Assembly (NCBI RefSeq): GCF_001612985.1
Contig: NZ_BDBM01000035.1
Coordinates: 30,302-94,301, forward strand
Reading direction: 5' to 3'
Source of the DNA: Nocardia gamkensis NBRC 108242
Lineage (GTDB): Bacteria > Actinomycetota > Actinomycetes > Mycobacteriales > Mycobacteriaceae
Length of the DNA: 64,000 nt
The notes beneath the pieces are model-generated. The model had not been told where the DNA came from. It was given only the letters and a program-made list of their open reading frames with translations, and made no database searches. Within the stretch, counting starts at the first letter, position 1, and every line of letters begins with the position of its first letter. The position numbers and the translations under genes were made by a program. This document shows, one piece after another, positions 7,964-16,689 of this stretch.

Positions 7964-8305
7964 CGGGCAGGGCCCCGGATCCGACTGCGCGCGAGCGGAT
8001 TCGCGGGAATCGCTCAGGAAGCGGTCGCACCCCGGCGGGCCAGGGGCGCGAAAGTACAGATGCACAGCCGCCACCATCGGGCTATGGACAGCGGCCGTGC
8101 GGCATGGGAGAACAGCTCCATGATTGCGCTGTAAGTATTTCCAGCCTACCGGAAAACTTTCGGCACTCGGCCGTTATGGATCGGAATTCGGTTTGTCACA
8201 GGCCGGGAAATCTCGCGATACGAGCCGATAGCGCCCCTCATCGCGATATGATCGCTCACACGCTTGGGGGTCGTGGCAAATCGTGAGCAGATCGGAGAAC
8301 CGGCT
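7964..8305. promoter_or_regulatory. intergenic region with candidate promoter for the ATP-grasp locus
   Basis: 342 bases without a credible gene. A good -10-like hexamer TATGAT sits at 8247-8252, about 50 bases before the start of the 151-residue gene; no convincing -35 is spaced before it. The segment from about 8130 to 8260 is more AT-rich than the flanks. Direct copies of TCGCGATA occur near 8214 and 8241. Confidence 0.35.
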
Positions 8306-8761
8306 ATGACCGACGCAATCCACCTTCCCGGGACGACGCCGAAGGATGACCGTGTTCCTCCGCTCCAGGGTTTGCTGGTCGCGGAATCGGACCGGCAGAT
8401 CAGCGTGCGCGTCGCCGAGGGAACGTGGACGTTCAGTCGGTCCGATGTCCTGCGCGTGGTCGATTCCGCGGCACCCCGGACCGATCAGGACGGCCGTCCG
8501 GTACTGGTCGACATCCGCGCGGGCGCCACCGCCGATTTCACCCGCAGGCTGCGCATCGACCTGGTCGATCGGCCGATGACCATTCCGGAGTCGCCGTCGG
8601 AGGCACTCGGCGACGAGCAGCTGCGTCAGCTCACCGAAACCTGGGCCGACCGGCTGCAACTCGTGGACTGCCCGGGGTCGGGCGGCGCGACGTTCACCTA
8701 CTGCCAGACCAAATCGATCAACGGCAGCGACGACGGCATCAACTGCGACAGTCTCGACTGA
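8306..8761 (+). CDS. candidate graspetide precursor (long leader plus C-terminal core)
   Basis: 151-residue protein I do not recognise as a named family. Residues about 20-90 look like a small beta-rich domain (QISVRVAEGTWTF, PVLVDIRAG, LRIDLVD), followed by an acidic helix at about 98-118. The tail from residue 121 changes character. It has a Gly-rich linker (PGSGG), then a segment rich in Thr/Ser and Asp with cysteines at 122, 133 and 147, ending SDDGINCDSLD. Ser/Thr plus Asp/Glu in a C-terminal tail is what graspetide ligases join by ester or amide bonds. The stop codon is 11 bases before the start of an ATP-grasp ligase. The ATG has GGAG nine bases upstream. A non-precursor accessory role is also possible. 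Confidence 0.55.
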   Translation: MTDAIHLPGTTPKDDRVPPLQGLLVAESDRQISVRVAEGTWTFSRSDVLRVVDSAAPRTDQDGRPVLVDIRAGATADFTRRLRIDLVDRPMTIPESPSEALGDEQLRQLTETWADRLQLVDCPGSGGATFTYCQTKSINGSDDGINCDSLD

Positions 8762-8772
8762 GCGGCAGGCGG

Positions 8773-9735
8773 ATGGCCGCACGCCGGCGCGGTTCGGTCC
8801 TGATCGTGTCCGAATCCGATGATCTACACGCCACCGCGATGGCGGCGACGCTGCGAGACCACTACGGGCTCGGCCCGATCCATCTCGACCTGCGTGATTT
8901 CCCCCGCGAGTCCGGCAGCTTCCGGCTGGACCGGCTCGGCACCGCACACTCGCTGTCGCACGTTATCGGCCTCGACGACGTCCGGTCGGTGTGGTGGCGG
9001 CGCCCGCACCCCGCGCGGGTGCCCGCGGGTGTCCGCGCCTCGGACAACGATTTTCGCCAGGCCGAGTGCGACGGGTTCATCCAGGGACTGCTCTGGTCCA
9101 TCCCCGCCTACTGGGTCAACGACCCGGGGGCCGACCGGACCGCGGGACGCAAGATCGTGCAACTGGAAACGGCGCTGCGGGCCGGGTTCGCGGTGCCGGA
9201 AACGCTGATCACCAACGATCCGGACGAGGCGCGCAGTTTCGTCGAATCCCGGCCCGGCCCGGTCGTTTACAAACGCACCGGCACCAGCCGGGCGGAATTC
9301 GCCGAGACCAGGATCATCTCCGAGGACGATTTCGCCAGGCTGGACGCGATCCGTTCGGCGCCGACCACCTTCCAGGACTACATCGACGCCACCTGCGATC
9401 TGCGGGTGGTCTGGGTGGACGGCGTCGAATGGACGGTGCGCATCGACTCGCAGGCGGGCGTCGGCAAGGTCGACTCACGGCTGGACACGTCGGTCGATTT
9501 CGTGCCCGAGCACCTGCCCGCCTCGGTGAGCAAGTCACTGGCCACGCTGATGGGCGCGCTCGGATTGTCCTTCGGTGTGCTCGACATTCGGCTCGGCCGC
9601 GACGGCGAGTACTACTTCCTCGAGGTCAACCCGCAGGGCCAGTTCGCCTACCTGGAGATCAAGACCGGTCTGCCGATCTTCCGCAGCCTGGCCAACCTGC
9701 TGGTGGACGGCGACGGCATGGTGTCAGGCTACTGA
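8773..9735 (+). CDS. ATP-grasp ribosomal-peptide ligase (MvdD/SAV_5884-like)
   Basis: 320-residue cytoplasmic ATP-grasp enzyme. The N-terminal pre-ATP-grasp domain has VLIVSESDD and the family signature DVRSVWWRRP (residues about 69-78). The central domain shows GRKIVQLETALRAGFAVPETLITND and the ATP-binding Lys in PGPVVYK (167). The catalytic Mg-binding strand is YFLEVNPQGQF (about 281-291). These features are those of peptide-modifying ligases of microviridin/graspetide pathways, which activate Asp/Glu side chains as acyl phosphates and close macrolactone or macrolactam rings with Ser/Thr/Lys. It probably modifies the protein encoded immediately upstream. No protease, methyltransferase or transporter is adjacent, so the cluster is minimal. 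Confidence 0.8.
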   Translation: MAARRRGSVLIVSESDDLHATAMAATLRDHYGLGPIHLDLRDFPRESGSFRLDRLGTAHSLSHVIGLDDVRSVWWRRPHPARVPAGVRASDNDFRQAECDGFIQGLLWSIPAYWVNDPGADRTAGRKIVQLETALRAGFAVPETLITNDPDEARSFVESRPGPVVYKRTGTSRAEFAETRIISEDDFARLDAIRSAPTTFQDYIDATCDLRVVWVDGVEWTVRIDSQAGVGKVDSRLDTSVDFVPEHLPASVSKSLATLMGALGLSFGVLDIRLGRDGEYYFLEVNPQGQFAYLEIKTGLPIFRSLANLLVDGDGMVSGY

Positions 9736-9800
9736 GTTCGTCCTCCGCGCCGGACGCGGGCACTCGCACAGGCCCGCGCCGGTCCAGCGGGGAACCGGCC

Positions 9801-10004
9801 ATGACGGGCCGGTACTACGACACCGGCTCGACCAGCATCACCCCGGCGCCGGATTGTGTTGCGCCTGCGCCCGATATCGGCCGAAAGGCCGTCACCTGGC
9901 GAACCGACGATCCGGGTATCGACACCGCCGAACAGCTCGGCGAGACAAGCATCCGGTTCGGTGGCGTGGACGTCGATCCGGTCGAGTGCTCCGAGCACGC
10001 CTGA
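9801..10004 (+). CDS. small hypothetical protein downstream of the ATP-grasp ligase
   Basis: 67-residue open frame starting at an ATG preceded by GCGGGGAAC. Codon third positions are mostly G/C, though less so than in neighbours. The product is acidic, with a Thr/Ser-rich N-terminus (DTGSTSITPAPD) and a C-terminal half full of Asp, Glu and Thr (RTDDPGIDTAEQ, GVDVDPVECSEHA). It begins 65 bases after the ligase gene on the same strand. It may be a second precursor, a partner protein, or not a gene at all. I do not recognise a family. Confidence 0.4.
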   Translation: MTGRYYDTGSTSITPAPDCVAPAPDIGRKAVTWRTDDPGIDTAEQLGETSIRFGGVDVDPVECSEHA

Positions 10005-10132
10005 TCCGTGGCCGGGCAAGCCGACCAGGGTCCGCGGCAGCAGGGTTCCGCACCGCGCGGTTGCTTCCGTCGGCAACGTGTCCCCACGTGCGGACGGCCC
10101 TCGCGGCGCGGATCCCTCGCGCCGTTACGGCG

Positions 10133-10363
10133 CTATTGGCCCTTGCGGCGATTGGCTCCGCCCCGGCTGCGGAGTTGCACATGCGACTCCACCAGCACAT
10201 TGTGGATGAAGCCGTAGGAGCGGCCGGTGGACCGCGCCAGTGACCGGATGCTCGCACCCGCCTCGTATTGTTTCTTCAGCTGGGTTTGTAGGCGATCGCG
10301 GGACTTCCCGGTGACGCGTGTGCCCTTACCCAATGTGGCCTTGCTTTGTGGCCTGTCGCTCAT
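10133..10363 (-). CDS. small HTH regulator, Rv1473A-like
   Basis: 76-residue basic protein. The central portion LKKQYEAGASIRSLARSTGRSYGFIHNVLVESHVQLRSRGG is a compact helix-turn-helix, with a basic N-terminus (Lys/Arg-rich, KGTRVTGKSRDRL). It lies just downstream of the ABC-F gene on the same strand, 81 bases away, as Rv1473A does beside Rv1473 in M. tuberculosis. The ATG has GGAGGAAGCC before it. DNA binding is inferred from the fold; its targets are unknown, but a link to the ABC-F gene or translation stress is suggested by the fixed pairing. Confidence 0.75.
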   Translation of the reverse strand: MSDRPQSKATLGKGTRVTGKSRDRLQTQLKKQYEAGASIRSLARSTGRSYGFIHNVLVESHVQLRSRGGANRRKGQ

Positions 10364-10444
10364 GGCTTCCTCCGAGTCGCCGAGCAGCGTCTTTCCAGGC
10401 TAAGCACTCAGGAGGCCATGATCAACGGGTTCCTGTGATGAAAC

Positions 10445-12076
10445 TCACGCGAGCTGAATAAGTTCCAGATATTCGGCCGACCAATGGTCTTCTGTCCCGT
10501 CCGGGAGCAGGATCACGCGTTCCGGAGACAACGCCTCCGCTGCGCCCGGGTCGTGGGTCACCAGCACCACAGCGCCCGCGTAGGTGCGCAGGGCGTCGAG
10601 CACCTGCTCGCGCGACACCGGGTCGAGGTTGTTCGTCGGCTCGTCCAGCAGCAGCACGTTCGCCGCAGAGGAGACCAGACCGGCCAGCGCGAGACGGGTC
10701 TTCTCACCGCCCGAGAGGGTGCCCGCGGGCTGGTCGAGCTGCGGACCGGAGAACATGAACGCGCCGAGCAGGCCACGCAGATCCTGCTCGCCGGCGTCCG
10801 GCGCGGCGTGGCGGATGTTCTCCCACACGGTGGCGTTGTCGTCCAGCGTGTCGTGCTCCTGGGCGAAATATCCGATCTTCAGCCCGTGCCCCGGCACCAA
10901 ACCGCCCGCCGTGGGCTGCTCGACTCCGGCCAGCAGGCGCAGCAGCGTCGTCTTACCCGCGCCGTTGAGCCCGAGAACCACCACCCGGCTGCCGCGGTCG
11001 ATCGCCAGATCGACGCCGGTGAAGATCTCCAGCGAGCCGTAGACCTTGGTCAGGTTCTCGGCCATCAGCGGCGTCTTGCCGCAAGCCGCGGGCTCGGGGA
11101 ACTTGATCCGGGCGACCTTGTCGGCGACGCGTACGTCGTCGAGTTCGGCCAGCAGGCGATCGGCGCGCTTGGCCATGTTCTGCGCCGCAGTCGCTTTCGT
11201 GGCCTTGGCGCCGAGCTTGGCCGCCTGGGCGCGCAGCGCGCTCGCCTTCTTCTCGGCGTTCGCGCGTTCGCGGCGCCTGCGCTGCTCGTCGGTGGCGCGG
11301 GCGTCCAGGTATTTCTTCCAGCTCATGTTGTAGACGTCGGCCTCGCCGCGCACCGCGTCCAGGAACCACACCTTGTTCACCACGTCGGCGAGCAGTTCCA
11401 CGTCGTGACTGATGACGATCAGGCCACCGTCGTGATTCTGCAGGAAGCCACGCAGCCAGGTGATCGAGTCGGCGTCGAGGTGGTTGGTCGGCTCGTCCAG
11501 CAGCAGGATGGTGTCCGAGCGCCCGCCGCTGCCGTCGGAGGCGGCGAACAGGATGCGCGCCAATTCGATTCGACGCCGCTGACCACCGGACAGGGTGCGC
11601 AACGACTGACCGAGCACCCGGTCGGGCAGACCGAGGCTGTGGCAGATGCGCGCCGCCTCGCTCTCGGCGACGTAGCCGCCGAGCGCCGAGAAACGTTCCT
11701 CGAGCCGCCCGTACTTGCGGACCGCCTTCTCGCGTTCCTTGTCGTCGGCGACCTCGGCCATCAGCGCCTGCTGCTTCTCCATCTCACGGATCAACGTGTC
11801 CAGGCCGCGCGCGGACAGCACCCGGTCGCGGGCCAGCACGTCCAGGTTGCCCTCGCGCGGGTCCTGCGGCAGGTAACCGATGTCGCTGGAGCGAAGAATC
11901 TTCCCGGCGTACGGCTCGCCCTCGCCGGCCAGGATGCGCAGCGTGGTGGTCTTGCCCGCGCCGTTGCGTCCGACCAGCCCGATCCGGTCGCCCGCCTGTA
12001 CCCGTAGCGCCGGTCCGGGAGCGGACAGCAGGGTGCGGACTCCGGCCCGGACCTCCAGGTCGGTCGCGGTGATCAC
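10445..12076 (-). CDS. ABC-F family ATPase (Rv1473-like)
   Basis: 543 residues, one less or more than M. tuberculosis Rv1473 (542). It has two ABC domains and no membrane segments. First domain: Walker A GRNGAGKTT, signature LSGGQRRRIELAR, Walker B TILLLDEPTNHLD. Second domain: Walker A GLNGAGKTT, signature LSGGEKTRLALA, Walker B VLLLDEPTNNLD. Between them is a charged helical linker (about residues 245-320, rich in Arg/Lys/Glu/Ala), the P-site tRNA interaction motif of ABC-F translation factors. Members act on ribosomes and some give resistance to ribosome-targeting antibiotics; which role applies cannot be read from sequence. The GTG start follows AAGGAGAAGTTT and is preferred over the upstream ATG. 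Confidence 0.9.
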   Translation of the reverse strand: MITATDLEVRAGVRTLLSAPGPALRVQAGDRIGLVGRNGAGKTTTLRILAGEGEPYAGKILRSSDIGYLPQDPREGNLDVLARDRVLSARGLDTLIREMEKQQALMAEVADDKEREKAVRKYGRLEERFSALGGYVAESEAARICHSLGLPDRVLGQSLRTLSGGQRRRIELARILFAASDGSGGRSDTILLLDEPTNHLDADSITWLRGFLQNHDGGLIVISHDVELLADVVNKVWFLDAVRGEADVYNMSWKKYLDARATDEQRRRRERANAEKKASALRAQAAKLGAKATKATAAQNMAKRADRLLAELDDVRVADKVARIKFPEPAACGKTPLMAENLTKVYGSLEIFTGVDLAIDRGSRVVVLGLNGAGKTTLLRLLAGVEQPTAGGLVPGHGLKIGYFAQEHDTLDDNATVWENIRHAAPDAGEQDLRGLLGAFMFSGPQLDQPAGTLSGGEKTRLALAGLVSSAANVLLLDEPTNNLDPVSREQVLDALRTYAGAVVLVTHDPGAAEALSPERVILLPDGTEDHWSAEYLELIQLA

Positions 12077-12243
12077 AAACTTCTCCTTGCGGATCGTGGG
12101 GCTGGGCGCGTGCTCGATTGTGCGACCCGACGCGCACAAGAACCACCGATTTTACCCGGGCCGCGGGGTGCTCCCCCATACCAGCACCCCGCATGTGACG
12201 GCGGTAACGGCTCGTGCGATCGGCTGCGCTACCGTGCGATGCC

Positions 12244-13008
12244 ATGAGTACCGATCTGTTGGGCAAGAGCGCTCTGGTCACGGGGGCCAGCCGGGGCATC
12301 GGCAAGGCGGTCGCGGCGGAGCTGCTCGGCCGCGGCGCGAACGTGCTGATCACCGCGCGGAAGAAGGAGCCGCTGGAGGAGGCCGCCGCACAGCTGCGCG
12401 AGCTGGGCCACCAGGGTCAGGTCGTGGCCTTGGCGGGCAACTCGGGCGTCGCCGAGGATCGGGCGGCCGCGGTCGAGCGCGCGGTCACGGAGTTCGGTTC
12501 GCTGGACGTCCTGATCAACAACACCGGCATCAACCCGGTCTACGGCTCCCTGATGGAGGCCGACCTGGACGCCGTGCGCAAGATCTTCGACGTGAACGTG
12601 GTCGCGGCGCTCGGCTACATCCAGGAGGCGTACCGGGCGTGGATGCGCGATCACGGCGGCGCCGTGGTCAACGTGGCCAGTGTCGCGGGCATCCGCTCGA
12701 CCGGTGTGATCGCCGCCTACGGTGCGTCCAAGTCCGCGCTTATCCATCTCACCGGGGAACTCGCCTGGCAGCTCGGGCCGACGATCCGGGTGAACGCGGT
12801 CGCGCCGGGCGTGATCAAGACGAAATTCGCCGACGCGCTGTACTCGTCGGACGAAGAGCGCGCCGCGAGCGTGTACCCGATGAAGCGACTGGGCAGTCCG
12901 GAGGACGTGGCGCGTTTGATCGGCTTCCTGGTCTCCGACGAGGCGGCCTGGATCACCGGCGAGACGGTGCGCGTGGACGGCGGACTGCTCTCCACCGGCG
13001 GGATCTGA
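12244..13008 (+). CDS. SDR-family oxidoreductase (FabG/Rv2766c-like)
   Basis: 254-residue short-chain dehydrogenase. The N-terminal cofactor motif TGASRGIG (about 13-20) and NNTGIN at about 95 are intact. The catalytic set is a Ser in NVASVAG, Tyr-x-x-x-Lys in AAYGASKSA, and the C-terminal WITGETVRVDGG. The pattern NPVYGSLMEADLDAVRKIFDVN closely resembles mycobacterial Rv2766c. Preference for NADP is suggested by TARKKEP after the second strand. Substrate is not known. It is divergent from the ABC-F gene across 167 bases and convergent with the next gene. Confidence 0.88.
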   Translation: MSTDLLGKSALVTGASRGIGKAVAAELLGRGANVLITARKKEPLEEAAAQLRELGHQGQVVALAGNSGVAEDRAAAVERAVTEFGSLDVLINNTGINPVYGSLMEADLDAVRKIFDVNVVAALGYIQEAYRAWMRDHGGAVVNVASVAGIRSTGVIAAYGASKSALIHLTGELAWQLGPTIRVNAVAPGVIKTKFADALYSSDEERAASVYPMKRLGSPEDVARLIGFLVSDEAAWITGETVRVDGGLLSTGGI

Positions 13009-13046
13009 CCCAGGCGGGACGGCCGTCCGCATCGGGCCGACCTGGG
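13009..13046. terminator. bidirectional hairpin between convergent genes
   Basis: CCCAGG (13009-13014) pairs with CCTGGG (13041-13046), and the 12-base palindrome GGACGGCCGTCC (13017-13028) lies within. It fills the space between the SDR stop and the stop of the membrane protein gene. Confidence 0.5.
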
Positions 13047-13850
13047 CTACCGGAAGGCCAGTGCGCCGATCGTGTCGGCGTGCCGGTAGCGCAGGTACTT
13101 CTCGACGGTCGCGGGGTCGACCGCGCCGGTGGCCGTCGCCAGCGTCACCACCACGAATTCCTTCTCGCTGCCGTCTTTCCACTTGCCGGTGGCGTAGCCC
13201 TTGATGTAGGTGCCGGGACGCAGGGTGAGGTCCGCGTCGGTGAACCTATCCTTCGCCGCTGCGGCCCGGCTCCGGTCGGCCATGCCGAGCACGAACTGGG
13301 TGAGCATGAGCGCGCCGCCTTCGGCGCGGTAGACCAGCTCCGCCGCGTAGCCGCAGCCGAGGCTCGTGAGCTTGCCCGCCACCTCGATGGGGTGGCAATC
13401 GGCGTGGTCACGGCCGTCGACCCAGTCGGCGTGCAACTCGACGCGATCGAACCGGAAGTCCCAGTCCTCGGCGAATTCGGTGTAGCTCAGCCTGCCCGAC
13501 GAAGGGTGCGTACCGCCCGGCGCGGGAGTCGCGGGCCGCGTGCTGGTGACGCCACCCGCGCGGGTGGTCGCCTCGGCGGACGCGGCGGCCTGCGCGTGCC
13601 CCTGCACGCGTGAATTCGCCGATACGCCGATACCGACCACCGCCCCCAGCACGGCGACCACGCCGACCGCCAGTGCGACGATCACGCCGGTTCGGCGCTC
13701 GGGCGCGGGCGGCTGCGGCGGCGTCTCCCATGCCTGCATCGGGTACGCGCTCGGCGGGGGCATGCTTCCCCAGTCCGGCGCTTGCCGCGACTGGTCCGAT
13801 TTCCCGTTGTCTCCTTGGCCGCCGAATCCGGAACCGGACGGGTAGGTCAT
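13047..13850 (-). CDS. membrane-anchored hypothetical protein
   Basis: 267 residues. A Gly/Ser/Pro-rich cytoplasmic N-terminus of about 50 residues (with QAWETPPQPPAPE) precedes one membrane helix (about 58-83, TGVIVALAVGVVAVLGAVVGIG). A Thr/Ala/Pro-rich linker and a folded extracytoplasmic domain of about 150 residues follow, with conserved-looking Cys pairs (HADCHPIEV, LGCGYAAELVYR). This arrangement is common in actinobacterial secreted substrate-binding or regulatory anchors, but I do not recognise the domain. The ATG has GGAGGG at suitable spacing. It is followed on the same strand by nothing; the MMPL gene lies upstream of it, 102 bases away, so co-transcription is possible. Confidence 0.75.
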   Translation of the reverse strand: MTYPSGSGFGGQGDNGKSDQSRQAPDWGSMPPPSAYPMQAWETPPQPPAPERRTGVIVALAVGVVAVLGAVVGIGVSANSRVQGHAQAAASAEATTRAGGVTSTRPATPAPGGTHPSSGRLSYTEFAEDWDFRFDRVELHADWVDGRDHADCHPIEVAGKLTSLGCGYAAELVYRAEGGALMLTQFVLGMADRSRAAAAKDRFTDADLTLRPGTYIKGYATGKWKDGSEKEFVVVTLATATGAVDPATVEKYLRYRHADTIGALAFR

Positions 13851-13952
13851 CGGGTCGCCCTCCACACTCCCGGCAGCCGTCCCACCCCGTGTGGGCCTCC
13901 CCGGAGCTGCCGGAGAGACCCTACCCGATCGGGCTCGTACGGTCGCCGTGGC

Positions 13953-16163
13953 TCAGAGCCGCGCGGGCTGGAGCCAGTCCTCCCGTCCCGCGACCGCCGC
14001 AGCGGCAGGCCCCTCTTCGATGCCGAACCGCCGGTGCAGTTTGCCCAGCGGGCCGGGCGCGTACCAGTTCCAGTGGCCGAGCAGTTCCATCGCGGCGGGC
14101 AGCAGGAAGCCGCGCACCAGGGTCGCGTCCACCAGGACGGCCAGCGGAAGGCCGATGCCGAACGCCTTCATGAAGGTGATGTCGGAGGCGAGGAAACCGA
14201 GGAAGACCAGCGAGATCAGCACCGCGGCAGCGGTGACGATCCGGCCGATCCGCTCCAATCCGGACGTGACGGCCAGCGCGTTGGACTTGGTGCGCTGGTA
14301 TTCCTCCCGGATGCGCGCCAGCAGGAACACCTGGTAGTCCATGGCGAGGCCGAACGCCACGCCGAACAGCATGACCGGAACCGTGGGCGGCAGATCGCCG
14401 GTGACGGTGAATCCGAGCAGACCCGACAGGTGCCCGTCCTGGAAGATCCAGACCAGCGCACCGAAGGTGGCCGTCAGGCTCAGGAAGCTGAGCACCACCG
14501 CCAGCAGCGGCAGCACGACGCTTCCGGTCAGCAGGAACAGCACCACCACCATGATCAGCACGACGAAGGCCAGCGCGTACGGCAGCGCCGAGACCACCGC
14601 GCCGATCGCGTCCGCGTTGGCCGCGGCAACGCCGCCGACCAGCACCTCCGAGGCGGCGGGCGTCGCGCGCACGTCGTCGGCGATCCGGTCGAGCACCGTG
14701 GGGTCGGTGGTGTCCGGGATCACCGCGAGATAGGCGGCGTTCTCGGCGCGGAAACCGTCGTGGGCGGCGGTGGGCGCGGCGAGCAGACCGCCGTGGCTGT
14801 AGCTGCCGGTGGCGGTGTCGACCCGGCGGACGTTCTCGATCTCCGACAGCTCCCGGGCGTAAGCGTCCAATCCGGCGGCGCTGTAGGCGCTTTCGGGCAG
14901 CACCGCGAACAGCCCGTTCTGTTCGGTGGCCGCGAAGTCCCGCTGGATGATCTCGGTGACCTGGCGGTTGTTCATCGACTCCGGCAGGGAGCGTTCGTCG
15001 GGGAAGCCGAGCTGCACCCCGAGGAACGGCGCGCCCAGCACGAGCAGCAGGGCGGTCACCGCGAGCCCGATGGGCACGGGTCGCATCATCACGAACCGCG
15101 CCAGGCGGTGCCAGGCTCCCTCACCGGGCGCGGGACGGGCGGCGCGCAGGAACCACCACAACTGGCCGCTGTCGATCTTGGCGCCGAGCAGGAACAGGAT
15201 CGCGGGCAGCACGGTCAGCGACACCGTCGCGGCGATCACCGCGACGGCCAGGCCCGCGTAACCCATCGACCGCACGGCCAGCAACGGGAAGAACAGCAGG
15301 CCCGACAAGGCGACGGCGACGGTGACGGCCGAGAACAAGACGGTCCGGCCGGCCGAGCGCATCGTCGCGGCCACCGCGGCACCGGGCTGCTGACCGGCCA
15401 CCAGTTCGTCGCGGTAGCGGCTGATCATCAGCAGGCTGTAGTCGATCGCCAGACCGAGCCCCAGCAGCGTGGCGACGTTGGTCGCGGTCGCCGCGAGGTC
15501 GGTGACGCTCGCGATCAGCCACAGCGCGCCCATGGTGATCATCACCGTGATCATCGCGACCACCAGCGGCAGGCTGGCCGCGACCAGACCGCCGAACACC
15601 AGCAGCAGTGCGATCAGCGTGATCGGGAAAGCGATCGATTCGCCGAGCACGACGTCTTTCTCACTCTGCTGCACCGTCTCGTGCAGCAGCATCGCGTAGC
15701 CGCCGACCCGCACCTCGAGCGGGCCGTGGGCGCCGCCGAACCGATCGGCGAGGTCACCCACCCGCTGGTCGACCTCGGCCTCCTCGCCGAGGATGCTGGC
15801 CACGATCAGCCCTTTGGTGCCGTCGGTGCTGCGCAGCGCGGGCGATCTGTCGGTCCAGTACGACGTGACGCCCGCGACTCCGGACACCGACTTCAGCTCG
15901 GTGACCAGGTTGGTCGCCGCGGTGGCCGCGGCGTCGTCGTCCACCGACCGGCGAGTCTGCACCAGCAGCACGAAATTCGGGGTGGCCTGGCCGAAGGTAT
16001 CGCGCAGCACCGCGGTCGCCCGGCTCGACTCGCTGCCGGGGTCGATGTACCCGCCGCCCTGCACCTTGTCGAACAACGTCGCGCTCAGCGTGCCCATCGC
16101 CAGTGCGAACACCACGAACACGGCGAGGATCCACCGGCTGCGCCGCCTGGTCAGTTCGAACAC
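13953..16163 (-). CDS. MMPL-family (RND) transporter
   Basis: About 736 residues with two repeats of a large extracytoplasmic loop and five to six membrane helices, the layout of MMPL proteins. It opens with FELTRRRSRWILAVFVVFALAMGTLS, then the periplasmic PN1 domain. Helix clusters include GLGLAIDYSLLMISRYRDE and, in the second half, FGVAFGLAMDYQVFLLARIREEYQR, whose Asp-Tyr pairs are the proton-relay motif of MmpL3-type exporters. Its size is that of the small TIGR/SSD-type MMPLs rather than MmpL3. The exported lipid is unknown. The GTG start follows AGGGGTAGACGCA; the open frame continues upstream to 16487 without coding character. The C-terminus ends soon after the last helix in a short cytoplasmic tail. 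Confidence 0.88.
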   Translation of the reverse strand: MFELTRRRSRWILAVFVVFALAMGTLSATLFDKVQGGGYIDPGSESSRATAVLRDTFGQATPNFVLLVQTRRSVDDDAAATAATNLVTELKSVSGVAGVTSYWTDRSPALRSTDGTKGLIVASILGEEAEVDQRVGDLADRFGGAHGPLEVRVGGYAMLLHETVQQSEKDVVLGESIAFPITLIALLLVFGGLVAASLPLVVAMITVMITMGALWLIASVTDLAATATNVATLLGLGLAIDYSLLMISRYRDELVAGQQPGAAVAATMRSAGRTVLFSAVTVAVALSGLLFFPLLAVRSMGYAGLAVAVIAATVSLTVLPAILFLLGAKIDSGQLWWFLRAARPAPGEGAWHRLARFVMMRPVPIGLAVTALLLVLGAPFLGVQLGFPDERSLPESMNNRQVTEIIQRDFAATEQNGLFAVLPESAYSAAGLDAYARELSEIENVRRVDTATGSYSHGGLLAAPTAAHDGFRAENAAYLAVIPDTTDPTVLDRIADDVRATPAASEVLVGGVAAANADAIGAVVSALPYALAFVVLIMVVVLFLLTGSVVLPLLAVVLSFLSLTATFGALVWIFQDGHLSGLLGFTVTGDLPPTVPVMLFGVAFGLAMDYQVFLLARIREEYQRTKSNALAVTSGLERIGRIVTAAAVLISLVFLGFLASDITFMKAFGIGLPLAVLVDATLVRGFLLPAAMELLGHWNWYAPGPLGKLHRRFGIEEGPAAAAVAGREDWLQPARL

Positions 16164-16689
16164 TGCGTCTACCCCTAACTCGTTCCGGTCGAACCGCTTT
16201 CGCTCCGCGAGCTCCAGCGGTCGCCGGTCGGCAACCTGTCGGCGCGCCATCCGCGGCGCACCGGTGCGCCGACACCGCGCACTCGGCACCGGGGCCGGGT
16301 GCGTGCGCCAGCGCCCCGGCATCCTAGCAACGTGCGACAAACTACGGTGAGCGCGAACACATTCCGTCGGCGCGAGCAGCTGCTGTGCGCTGCGCCGCCT
16401 CCGCTCGGCTCCCACGGCCGGAAAGGCCGTCGCGCTCGCCGGTACCCGTGCCCACACCTCGGCTGGTGATTCTCGATCGGCCGCCACCGCGTTTCGGCGG
16501 TCGATCCGGGCCGGTCACGGTTCCACCCGCGGGGCGCGTCCGGATCGCCGCGACGGTGTTCGCGAAAAATTCCGCCTCGCGAGATCCCGACTCACGGCCG
16601 ACGCGGTGGCCGCACCCTTGTCGAGCGAGCGGATGAGAGGCTCGGACCATGCATCGCATCGCAGCCCCGCGAATCCGAACGGCCGGGAA
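16164..16689. other. gene-free interval between MMPL and lycopene cyclase genes
   Basis: 526 bases between divergent genes. I see no frame with convincing coding character, no clear operator and no RNA gene. It presumably holds promoters in both directions. The start of the lycopene cyclase could extend up to 57 bases into it (ATG at 16633). Confidence 0.4.

Noticed and set aside
13782..16178. 798-residue plus-strand frame rich in Gln/His/Arg over the MMPL gene
   Set aside because: Shadow of the MMPL gene; composition is unlike a natural protein here.
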